Shown in pieces: positions 1-5,790 of a stretch of 16,627 bases of DNA. The translations under genes were made by a program, and so were the position numbers. The notes under the pieces are model-generated. The model searched no databases, was not told the DNA's origin, and saw only the letters and a list, made by a program, of their open reading frames with translations. The DNA comes from Bifidobacteriaceae bacterium. Lineage in GTDB: Bacteria; Actinomycetota; Actinomycetes; Actinomycetales; WQXJ01. Within the stretch, counting starts at the first letter, position 1. The number at the start of each line of letters is the position of its first letter. The stretch covers positions 1 to 16,627 of the forward strand of contig JAIRXV010000313.1 in assembly GCA_031268115.1 (NCBI GenBank), read 5' to 3'.

Positions 1-398
1 CGGACGGGCTAGAACACTTGGCTGCGCATGTCGAAGATCAGGCCCTCCCCGATCGCGGAAGAGCACCAACGCTCGGCCAAGGACAGCTAGGCAGCGACGA
101 TCGCGGCCCCCGCCAGCACGCCGGCCAGGCCCACCACCAAGGGAAGGTTATCCCGCGCGATACCCCGGTCGATGATGGCCCGGTAGACCAACGGCAACGC
201 CGCACCAATCGCCGCGTCCACGGCGATGAGCCCCAAGAACACCGCGATCCTCAGCCGGTACGGCCGGGCGAACCCAAGGATCCGTTTCAGCGTGTCCCGA
301 GTGATCCGGTGTTCGGCTACCCCGGGATCCTGCTGGAAGGACCTCATCATCGGGCCGCCGAAACCGCCGCCCCGCCCGCCAGGTCCGCTGTTCGCCAT
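1..398 (-). pseudogene. ABC exporter (TM-ABC fusion type), 5' part, interrupted by two TAG codons
   Basis: This is the N-terminal part of a multidrug/lipid-type ABC exporter subunit. The preferred start is the ATG at 396-398 (MANSGPGG), because a GGGAGGG ribosome site lies 7 nt upstream; an in-frame ATG at 420-422 is less well placed. The protein opens with a Gly-rich stretch, then the elbow sequence (RILGFARPYRLRI), TM1 and the RAIIDRGI motif, all typical of the family. The frame then meets TAG at 87-89. It continues in the same frame with recognisable exporter sequence (ERWCSSAIGEGLIFDMRSQVF) and meets a second TAG at 9-11. There is no frameshift. The ATPase domain would lie outside the window. 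TAG is an ordinary stop elsewhere here, so two nonsense mutations are the simplest reading. Family assignment is firm; inactivation is inferred. Confidence 0.75.
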
Positions 399-584
399 CG
401 TCCAACCCTCCCACCTGGGCACACGGGTACACGCGAACCGGTCGAGGCCGTCTCATGCGGGAAGGTGAGAAGCGGCGCCCGGCGCGAGGGTCCGCCCCCA
501 TCTCAGGGGTAGTCGTGTTCCCGGTCTGGGTCGCCGAGATCTCGCCGGGCACGACACGGCTGGAGAATCACGGGCAGCCAACCC

Positions 585-680
585 AGGGCGAGGCACAGCG
601 TCTTTCATCTCTCACTACAGTTGCGTTCACGGCCGTAAACGCTCATGGCTCAGCCCACGAAAGACGCTCTGGCTCGCCCT
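585..680. repeat. Long imperfect palindrome at the 3' end of the MFS gene
   Basis: The outer arms 585-606 and 659-680 pair at 20 of 22 positions (for example AGCGTCTTTC against GAAAGACGCT, and GGGCGAG against CTCGCCC). An inner near-palindrome at 623-642 pairs at 9 of 10 positions. Both have the same centre, 632.5, separated by a 16+16 nt unpaired belt. The right arm runs into the TAG stop of the MFS gene (679-681). It could be a large terminator for that gene or a miniature inverted-repeat element; I see no clear target-site duplication. Confidence 0.6.
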
Positions 681-2292
681 AAGCCGGATCCTTGGCGGCC
701 GGTGCGGCCGGTGCGGCCGGTGCGGCCGGGCCGAGGGCGAACTGTGCGCGCAGGCGCGTGGACTTCATGAAGACCACCGCAACCACACCGAGCAGGGCAA
801 CCCCGGCCGCGATCAGGAACAACAGACCAATCGAATCGCCGTACGCGCCCCGGATCGCCTGGGCCACCGGCGTGGGCAGACCCGACAGGTCCAACGATTG
901 GCCCCCGCCTCCCGCGTTCTCAGCAGCACCGGGAATCTTGAGCGCTGCCAGCCGCCGCGCAGCCATGTGATGCACCCGCGAGGCGAAAACCACCCCGAGC
1001 ACCTGGATGCCGATGGTCCCGCCGAGCGACCGGAAGAACGTCACGGCCGCCGATGCCGTACCCACGTCTTGAACTGAGACGGTGTTTTGGACGGCCAACA
1101 CCAGGTTCTGCATGGTCATCCCCAACCCCACGCCTGCGACGGCGCCGTACACCGCGATGGCCCAGAGCGGCGTGGTGAAGGTGATGGTCGCCATCGTCCC
1201 GAAGCCGGCGGCCAAGATGATGGCGCCCACCAGCACAAACGGTTTCCACAAACCCACGCGACTGACCCAGCGTCCGATGAAGATCGAGGAGAGCATGACG
1301 CCGAACATCATCGGCACCATCATCAGACCGGCTGCGGTTGGGCTGTACCCGCGGGCCACCTGGTAGTACTGCCCGAGGAAGACCGACGCCCCGAACATCC
1401 CGATCCCTACAGCAATCGAGGCGGCGATGGCGAGAGCGGTGTTGCGATCGCGCAGGATCGGCAGGGGGATGATCGGGTCCGCCACCTTGGACTCGACCAG
1501 CACGAACAACCCGGCGAGCACCAGCGTGGAGCCCAGCATCGCGGCGGTTTGCCAGGACGCATAGGCGAAGGCATCGTCGGCGAATGAGATCCAGATGAGC
1601 AGATCGGAAACGGCCAGCGTGATCAGCGTCGCGCCCAACCAGTCCACGTGAGCGGCCCCGGTCCGGTAGCGGGGAACCTTGAGTTTCCACGCGAGCACAC
1701 CCATCGCGAGCAGCGCGAACGGCGCCGCGGACCAGAAGCACCAGCGCCAGCCCAGCCACGGTTGGTCCACGATAAACCCGCCCACCAGCGGCCCCACCAC
1801 CGTGGCGACCGCGATGGTGGCGCCCGTGTACGCCATGTAGCGCCCGCGCTGCAGCGGCGGGATGACCGAACCGATGATCGCCTGGGTCAGCGACATCATG
1901 GCGCCCAGCCCCACACCTTGGATGGCGCGGAACCCGATCAGTTGGAACGTGTCCATCGCCGCGCCGGACGCGATCGAACCCACCACGAACACGGAAATGC
2001 CGATCAGCAGCAGCTTCTTCTTGTCGTACAGATCGGACAGCTTGCCCCAAATCGGCGTGGACGCGGTTGACGCGAGCAGCGTGGAGGTGACGATCCAGGT
2101 GTATTGATGCTGCGTAGAACCCAGTTTTGCCGTGATCACCGGCAGCGCGTTACCCACCACCGTGCCAGCCACGTTGGACACGAACATCGCCACGAGCAGC
2201 CCCGACAGGACCTGCAGAATCTCGCGGTGTGTGGGCGGTTCCGGTGCGACCGGCTGTTGCGCGGCTGACGGGCGGACGGTGGGAGCTGTCAT
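679..2292 (-). CDS. MFS drug efflux transporter, DHA2 (EmrB/QacA, 14-TM) family
   Basis: A 537-residue integral membrane protein expected to export drugs or other toxic compounds in exchange for protons. The N-terminal helix carries the NALPVI segment seen in DHA2 members. The loop after the second helix has an MFS motif-A-like GKLSDLYDKKKL, and the fifth helix has the antiporter motif-C-like VVGPLVGG. The size fits a 14-helix transporter. The start chosen is the ATG at 2290-2292 (MTAPTVRP). An ATG 18 codons upstream lacks a better ribosome site and would add a tail unlike the family. The C-terminus is an Ala-Pro tail encoded by 9-bp tandem repeats (695-730). The MarR-type gene lies 137 bp upstream in the same direction, which suggests repressor/pump control. 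The substrate cannot be read from sequence. Confidence 0.9.
   Translation of the reverse strand: MTAPTVRPSAAQQPVAPEPPTHREILQVLSGLLVAMFVSNVAGTVVGNALPVITAKLGSTQHQYTWIVTSTLLASTASTPIWGKLSDLYDKKKLLLIGISVFVVGSIASGAAMDTFQLIGFRAIQGVGLGAMMSLTQAIIGSVIPPLQRGRYMAYTGATIAVATVVGPLVGGFIVDQPWLGWRWCFWSAAPFALLAMGVLAWKLKVPRYRTGAAHVDWLGATLITLAVSDLLIWISFADDAFAYASWQTAAMLGSTLVLAGLFVLVESKVADPIIPLPILRDRNTALAIAASIAVGIGMFGASVFLGQYYQVARGYSPTAAGLMMVPMMFGVMLSSIFIGRWVSRVGLWKPFVLVGAIILAAGFGTMATITFTTPLWAIAVYGAVAGVGLGMTMQNLVLAVQNTVSVQDVGTASAAVTFFRSLGGTIGIQVLGVVFASRVHHMAARRLAALKIPGAAENAGGGGQSLDLSGLPTPVAQAIRGAYGDSIGLLFLIAAGVALLGVVAVVFMKSTRLRAQFALGPAAPAAPAAPAAKDPA
695..730. repeat. 9-bp tandem repeat, unit GCGGCCGGT, four copies
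   Basis: Four consecutive copies of GCGGCCGGT (the last ends in G) encode the Ala-Ala-Pro tail of the MFS transporter. Because the unit is in frame, copy-number change would alter tail length without frameshift. Confidence 0.9.
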
Positions 2293-2424
2293 GGTGAGCG
2301 TTCTCGTTCCTAAACCTTTTGCGATGTGGACGATGCCGGCCCCCACCGTGCTGGTCCAGCTTTCCGGCAGTGCGGGGCTGGCCTGGGCAGGTGGGGTGAG
2401 ATGTCAGGGGCAGTGCGTGGGCGT

Positions 2425-2444
2425 GGCGCCTAGGGGTGGGCGCC
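2425..2444 (-). terminator. Hairpin around the MarR stop codon
   Basis: GGCGCC at 2425-2430 pairs with GGCGCC at 2439-2444. The TAG stop (2430-2432) falls at the stem/loop edge. There is no U-tract. It may attenuate read-through into the MFS gene, or be a chance GC palindrome. Confidence 0.3.
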
Positions 2445-2969
2445 GGGGGGCGGTGCCTGGGGGCGGGGATTGGGGCGAGGCGGCCCCATGCCGGTGGCCA
2501 AGGCACGCAGCACCTCGGTCGCGGTCGCGATCTGGTCAGGGAGAAAGGCGGACAGGAACTGCCCGATTCGGGCGTGGCGCCGTGCCCGAACGGATGCCAG
2601 CGCCTCGGTCCCGGCTCTGGTGATGGTGACAAGGAACGCCCGACCGTCCTCGGGATCCCGGGTGCGGTCCACCAGGCCGGCCTCAATCATCGCCGCAGCG
2701 GCCCGAGAGAGGACCGAAAGGTCAACGGCGAGGCACTCTGCCAGGGTCGTGACTCGCCGTGGCTCGCCATCGCGGAGCTGACCGAGGATATCCACTTGAA
2801 GGCGGGGCATGGGCGGGGCGCCCACGGAGTCCCACCATTTGACCCGCCGGATCACCTGCCCCAACACGCCGATCAGCTCTTCGACGTGAGCTTCGGGAGC
2901 CGACACCGGGGTGCCGGTGCAACCCGGTGTCAGGCCGTCATCGTCCGCCGAATTAGTTGCTTGCTGCAC
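2430..2969 (-). CDS. MarR-family transcriptional regulator
   Basis: A 179-residue winged helix-turn-helix repressor of the MarR family, cytosolic and dimeric in known members. Helices around residues 30-60 carry RRVKWW. The recognition-helix region is about 82-97 (DLSVLSRAAAAMIEAG). The wing is about 101-116 (DRTRDPEDGRAFLVTIT), matching the usual R.xDxRDgR..xxxLT pattern. A Pro-rich tail after residue 160 is longer than usual. The start is the GTG at 2967-2969. There is no ribosome site, but a TATTGT -10 box ends 7 nt upstream, so the mRNA is probably leaderless. A 21-bp near-palindrome overlaps the start and fits autorepression. The MFS pump lies directly downstream. The inducing ligand is unknown. 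Confidence 0.9.
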   Translation of the reverse strand: MQQATNSADDDGLTPGCTGTPVSAPEAHVEELIGVLGQVIRRVKWWDSVGAPPMPRLQVDILGQLRDGEPRRVTTLAECLAVDLSVLSRAAAAMIEAGLVDRTRDPEDGRAFLVTITRAGTEALASVRARRHARIGQFLSAFLPDQIATATEVLRALATGMGPPRPNPRPQAPPPGAHP

Positions 2970-2975
2970 GCAACT
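2955..2975. promoter_or_regulatory. Probable MarR operator over divergent start sites
   Basis: AGTTGC (2955-2960) and GCAACT (2970-2975) flank TGC/GCA around a central T, giving 9 of 10 matched pairs in a 21-bp palindrome. On the minus strand it covers the GTG start of the MarR gene and abuts its -10 box (TATTGT, 2982-2977). On the plus strand, TAGCAT (2981-2986) could be a -10 for a divergent transcript. Size and symmetry fit a MarR dimer. Binding itself is inferred. Confidence 0.65.
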
Positions 2976-2976
2976 G

Positions 2977-2982
2977 ACAATA
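2977..2982 (-). promoter_or_regulatory. -10 box of the MarR gene (leaderless promoter)
   Basis: TATTGT on the minus strand fits the TANNNT consensus. It is followed by exactly 7 nt and then the GTG start, the spacing expected when transcription begins at the start codon. No convincing -35 hexamer is visible. Confidence 0.5.
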
Positions 2983-2989
2983 GCATGAG

Positions 2990-3297
2990 CGCCGTGGGCC
3001 TAGCGGAGGACGCCCGGCCCACGGCGAGGAGGCTCAACGAACCATGGGGCCGACAGCCCGCCGAGCGACTCTCGGGACTGACAGCAGCGGAGGAAGGAGC
3101 GCCAAGGAGGCCGGTGAACAACCGGCCGACGACCGCGTCAGCTGGGGAGGGCGAAGCCCGGACCAGCTGAAACGCGGCAGCCAGCATTTAGGACGGTGGT
3201 ATCTTCACCACCGACCTAGCGGCACCCCACGGGATCTTTTCCCTTCGCTGCGCTACGGGAAAATCTCCCGCGGGGACCCCGAGATCCGAAAACTCGG
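2990..3297 (+). ncRNA. Candidate structured RNA: seven consecutive hairpins in a gene-free stretch
   Basis: The 360 bases between the MarR start and the monooxygenase stop hold no convincing gene. They do hold a chain of hairpins. H1 is 2990-3000/3016-3026 (11 bp, perfect). H2 is 3061-3065/3071-3075. H3 is 3109-3115/3121-3127 (loop GAACA). H4 is 3133-3177 (CCGCG, TCAGCTGG, a symmetrical GGA/GGA loop, GGGC, triloop GAA). H5 is 3194-3200/3207-3213. H6 is 3225-3243/3257-3275. H7 is 3279-3283/3293-3297. Unpaired bases are purine-rich when read on the plus strand, which favours that strand. TAGCAT at 2981-2986 would start an RNA close to the base of H1. It does not match the conserved cores of RNase P RNA, tmRNA, SRP RNA or a T-box that I know. 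Existence as a transcript is unproven. Confidence 0.3.
3225..3275. terminator. Long bidirectional hairpin downstream of the ABM gene
   Basis: The 19-nt arms 3225-3243 and 3257-3275 pair at 16 of 19 positions (CCCC, CGGGA and TTTTCCC against GGGAAAA, TCCCG and GGGG) around a 13-nt loop. It starts 55 nt past the stop of the monooxygenase gene and would also close any plus-strand transcript from the hairpin cluster. There is no U-tract on either side, so termination is inferred. Confidence 0.4.
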
Positions 3298-3329
3298 CTC
3301 ATCCGCACACGTTTCAGCAACGAAGGCAG

Positions 3330-3635
3330 CTAGACGGCGGAGGCCGGGTGATCGCCCTCGACCGGGGTCAACTGCACAACGTCAACCGCCGGATCCACCA
3401 GAGGCGCGACCGCAGCCGTCAGCCGAGCCAAAGCCTCGGCCTCGCCATGCTTGACCAAGGCTTCGGGCGATTCCCACTTCTCCACCAAGACAAACCGGTC
3501 TTTCCCCTCGTGCAGCGCGTACAGTTCACACCCAGGCTCTTGGAAGACATCGGTCTGTGCGGCGGCGATCACCGCGTGGACGGCATCGTGTTGGCCAGGC
3601 TTCGGGTAAAAGGTCGCAACGACGACAACACTCAT
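3330..3635 (-). CDS. ABM-domain (YgiN-like) putative quinol monooxygenase
   Basis: A 101-residue protein of the antibiotic biosynthesis monooxygenase superfamily: small dimeric alpha/beta-barrel proteins, several of which oxidise quinols or polyketide-like aromatics without metal or flavin. The visible family pattern is ATFYPKPGQ near the N-terminus, EPGCELYALHE in the middle, and FVLVEKWESPEALVKH before the last helix. It fills the whole usual length of a single domain. The start is the ATG at 3633-3635 (MSVVVVATF), preceded by GAGGAG four bases upstream; an ATG four codons earlier has no such site. It is probably monocistronic. The substrate is unknown, and a plain stress or detoxification role is as likely as biosynthesis. 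Confidence 0.8.
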   Translation of the reverse strand: MSVVVVATFYPKPGQHDAVHAVIAAAQTDVFQEPGCELYALHEGKDRFVLVEKWESPEALVKHGEAEALARLTAAVAPLVDPAVDVVQLTPVEGDHPASAV

Positions 3636-3745
3636 GGCGCTCCTCACGTCCAGAAATTCGAGACATGATCCCCGTCACGCCCCACGTGCCACCGTAGCGG
3701 ACTTTGTCCCCCGATCCTCCGCCCTAGGGCCTGAACCAGCCCGAC

Positions 3746-3767
3746 AGGCTCGCTATAGTGCGAGCCT
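3746..3767 (-). terminator. Hairpin including the stop codon of the NAD-kinase-like gene
   Basis: AGGCTCGC (3746-3753) and GCGAGCCT (3760-3767) form a perfect 8-bp stem with a 6-nt loop. The TAG stop (3753-3755) lies in the stem/loop. No U-tract follows. It is probably the end of the SPFH/NAD-kinase-like operon. Confidence 0.5.
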
Positions 3768-4646
3768 CAGCCGCCGCCCCGCCAACCCGAGGCGGACCTC
3801 TTGGCCGGCCAGCGCGATCAGACGGTCCCTTTCCATGCCGTCCCCGAAGACGACGAGGCTGTCCGATTGGACCGTCACGGCCAACTCTTCCCCTGGCCCG
3901 AGGAGCCCTCGCGTCAAAGCGCGACCCGTGACAGGAGACGGCCACGCTTCGCGAACGAACCACGCGAGGCGGGGTTCGCCAGCGCCCGGGAGATCGCGCA
4001 CGCCGCGGTCTCCTGCCAGGGAGGCGCACCACCCGGTCGCGCCAGTACCCGTGCCGGCTATCAGTCCGCTTGAGGACTGATTCTCGCGGAAGATCTGTCC
4101 GGATCCGAGGGCGGCAAGTTCGTAGCGGGCGCTCTGGTGGCTCGCGTGGCCGAGGTAGATCTCGTTGAGGGCGGTCAACTCTTGGCCGTCGTCGAACTTC
4201 GCCTGGGCCATCGTCAACTCGGCAACATGCGCCCGCTCAGGCGCTAAGAGGATGCGAACGGCATCGGCGGCACGATGACGCACCAAGACGCCCGGGTTCA
4301 CCCCCGGCGTCGGATCCACCCCGATGACCAGCTGGTCCGACAAGTATTTCGCGACGTTGGCCACGAGGCCGTCTTGGCCGACAACTACCACACGGTCACC
4401 GGGTTCGGGCAGAAAGCGAACCAGATCCTCTCGTTCGACCTCGGCCACGGCCCACTCAGATGGGAGAGACGTGAGGATCGCGTCTCGGGCTCGGACGGCC
4501 GCCTCGTGGCGCAGGACCACGTCCTCCAATGATCGACCGCGGGATCGCAGATAGAACTCGGCCTGTCCTCGGGTGGCGTGGCGCTCTATTAGTTCGGTCA
4601 GCTCGGTGCGCCGGTACACGAGCACCACACGGGTGCGGGGAGGCAC
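3753..4646 (-). CDS. NAD-kinase-like protein (ATP-NAD kinase fold)
   Basis: A 297-residue protein with the fold of ATP-dependent NAD kinases, which make NADP. Motifs seen are RVVVVGQDGLVAN at 85-97 in place of the family GGDGT loop (the Asp is kept, the Thr is Leu), IGVDPTPGVNPG about 108-119, ALNE at 159-162 as in the NE box, and SSGLIAGTGTGATGW at 192-206, equivalent to the TPTGSTAY segment. An N-terminal ~80-residue helical region rich in Arg and Glu precedes the domain. The start is GTG at 4644-4646, only 3 nt after the SPFH stop, so translation is probably coupled. With the divergent NrtR-type gene this suggests a role in NAD(P) balance. A real NAD kinase, a kinase for another substrate or a sensor are all possible. 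Confidence 0.7.
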   Translation of the reverse strand: MPPRTRVVLVYRRTELTELIERHATRGQAEFYLRSRGRSLEDVVLRHEAAVRARDAILTSLPSEWAVAEVEREDLVRFLPEPGDRVVVVGQDGLVANVAKYLSDQLVIGVDPTPGVNPGVLVRHRAADAVRILLAPERAHVAELTMAQAKFDDGQELTALNEIYLGHASHQSARYELAALGSGQIFRENQSSSGLIAGTGTGATGWCASLAGDRGVRDLPGAGEPRLAWFVREAWPSPVTGRALTRGLLGPGEELAVTVQSDSLVVFGDGMERDRLIALAGQEVRLGLAGRRLRLAL

Positions 4647-4649
4647 ACG

Positions 4650-5690
4650 TCAGCCCAGCTGTCCGGCATCGGGCGCCGGTTCACTCAAGCCCCGCGCCGT
4701 CGAGGCGACCGATCCAGCCAGCCATCCCGTCAGCAGTTCGGGCGTGATGGTCAGCGAACCGATCGCGGGCAGGTTGGCGGCCAGTTCCTTCATGGCCAGG
4801 GCGCGCAACACCTCAGGGCCGGCCTCGGCGTATGCCTCCAACGCGGCCTGCTCGGCAGCGGCGGTCGCGGCGCCGAGATCGCGGGTCTCACGGGCCTTGG
4901 CCTCGGTTTGGACGAGCAGGCGTTCCGCCTCGGCCCGAGCCGCGATGAGGGCCGCCGCAGCCGCTTCCTCCGCTTCGCGGCGGGCGTTGGCTCCCTGCTG
5001 CGTCACGAGACGCTCGCGCCTGACGGCCAATTCGATCTTCGTGGCCAGCTCGTTCTCTTCGATCGTTCGTTCCCGTTCCACGGCCAACGCGCGGCGCGCG
5101 TAGGTCGCGGCGTCCGCCTCAGATTGCAGCTTCTCGCGCAGGGGAGTCTGCATCGCCTTCTCGACGTCGCCTTCTGCTCGCACTGCCAGGACGCTGAGAG
5201 CGACGACGCCGACGCCCACCTCACCTAGGCGGTCGTTGCCGACCAACCCCTCGTTGAGGGCGGTCTTGATTCCCGCGGGCCCCCGAGTCAAGGCGTCCTC
5301 AAGTGTGAGGCCGGCAACGGTGCCAAGGACGATGGCTTGAGCGAGCTGCCCCAAAACGGTTGTGACCTGGTGATACCCGCTGGGAGGTTCCGCAGCGGGC
5401 GGGAAGATCGCGAAATCGAAACGCCCGGCCGCCCGCACCGGATCGACGAAGCGGAAAGTCACGGCGAGCTGGCACGTGACATCTTGGCGGTCCGCCGTCA
5501 TCGCATGGAAGATCAAAGGCAGCTCGCGGTCGGATGCGGGAACCTCGCTGAGCGCGCCGGTCTGGGGGCGGAACCAGAAGGCCTGCCCAACACCCGTGTG
5601 GGCAACGACCCCGCGCTCAAGGTGGATCACGAATCCGGTGGGACCGCCCTGAAAGCGCCTGTAGAACGGATATTGCCTGATGATCGACAT
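4650..5690 (-). CDS. SPFH/band-7 domain protein
   Basis: A 346-residue member of the SPFH (stomatin, prohibitin, flotillin, HflK/C) superfamily, proteins that build membrane-bound oligomeric rings or scaffolds. Residues 20-170 look like the SPFH beta-rich domain, including the turn ADRQDVTCQLAVTFRFVDP at 66-84. Residues 175-290 are a long Ala/Glu/Arg coiled coil. The C-terminus is short and mildly hydrophobic (ITPELLTGWLAGS). I see no N-terminal membrane helix, unlike classic stomatins, so it may attach peripherally or assemble in the cytosol. GGAGG sits 5 nt before the ATG. It is the first gene of a two-gene unit with the NAD-kinase-like gene and has its own near-consensus promoter. The exact role is not known. 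Confidence 0.8.
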   Translation of the reverse strand: MSIIRQYPFYRRFQGGPTGFVIHLERGVVAHTGVGQAFWFRPQTGALSEVPASDRELPLIFHAMTADRQDVTCQLAVTFRFVDPVRAAGRFDFAIFPPAAEPPSGYHQVTTVLGQLAQAIVLGTVAGLTLEDALTRGPAGIKTALNEGLVGNDRLGEVGVGVVALSVLAVRAEGDVEKAMQTPLREKLQSEADAATYARRALAVERERTIEENELATKIELAVRRERLVTQQGANARREAEEAAAAALIAARAEAERLLVQTEAKARETRDLGAATAAAEQAALEAYAEAGPEVLRALAMKELAANLPAIGSLTITPELLTGWLAGSVASTARGLSEPAPDAGQLG

Positions 5691-5713
5691 GTTTTCCTCC
5701 GATGACTTGATTT

Positions 5714-5726
5714 TGTCAGTGTGACC
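5714..5726. promoter_or_regulatory. Second operator-like half-palindrome, TGTCAnnnTGACC
   Basis: TGTCA-GTG-TGACC shares the TGTCAnnnTGAC core with the perfect palindrome at 5747-5759. The centres are 33 bp apart, about three helical turns. It overlaps the -10 box and expected start point of the minus-strand SPFH promoter. Confidence 0.5.
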
Positions 5727-5752
5727 TTATCCAACGGGGCAGTGTGTGTCAA
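5724..5752 (-). promoter_or_regulatory. Promoter of the SPFH/NAD-kinase-like operon
   Basis: On the minus strand a perfect TTGACA (5752-5747) is followed by a 17-bp spacer and TAAGGT (5729-5724). The expected start near 5717 leaves a short leader with GGAGG at 5700-5696, 5 nt before the ATG. Both boxes are overlapped by TGTCAnnnTGAC palindromes, which implies repression. Confidence 0.75.
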
Positions 5753-5759
5753 ATTGACA
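5747..5759. promoter_or_regulatory. Shared operator, perfect palindrome TGTCAAATTGACA
   Basis: This is a 13-bp perfect inverted repeat. Its left half read backward and its right half read forward are each TTGACA, so it provides the -35 box of both divergent promoters. Its place between an NrtR-type regulator and the SPFH/NAD-kinase-like operon makes it the probable binding site of that regulator. Confidence 0.7.
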
Positions 5760-5784
5760 GTAACTGCGGTTGGCGCGTTATCCT
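5754..5784 (+). promoter_or_regulatory. Promoter of the NrtR-type gene
   Basis: TTGACA (5754-5759), a 19-bp spacer and TATCCT (5779-5784). Six bases later comes the GTG start at 5791, so the transcript is probably leaderless. The spacer is longer than ideal. Confidence 0.5.
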
Positions 5785-5790
5785 CGGGCG

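Noticed and set aside
1..398. Genome-wide amber recoding (pyrrolysine or similar)
   Set aside because: Six other genes end at TAG, four of them (MFS, MarR, NAD-kinase-like, dhaM) with a hairpin at the stop and homology ending there, so TAG works as a stop in this genome.
920..2050. Minus-strand frame of 376 codons inside the MFS gene
   Set aside because: Arg/Gly/His-rich composition typical of an out-of-frame reading; the MFS frame carries helices and motifs.
3099..3170. Small plus-strand gene after AGGAGG with GTG at 3114
   Set aside because: It would encode only 18 residues, the spacing to the ribosome-like site is too short, and the bases are engaged in two strong stems.
2985..3300. T-box, RNase P RNA, tmRNA or SRP RNA
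   Set aside because: GGTGGTATC at 3195 recalls a T-box, but the conserved TGGNACCGCG is absent and no plus-strand gene follows. The RNase P GAGGAAAGTCC and ACAGAAA cores, the tmRNA ends and the SRP GGAAGG apical loop with its context are not found.
4650..5690. Reading the SPFH protein as a classic membrane stomatin/prohibitin
   Set aside because: No hydrophobic N-terminal helix is visible; only the general SPFH/band-7 assignment is supported.
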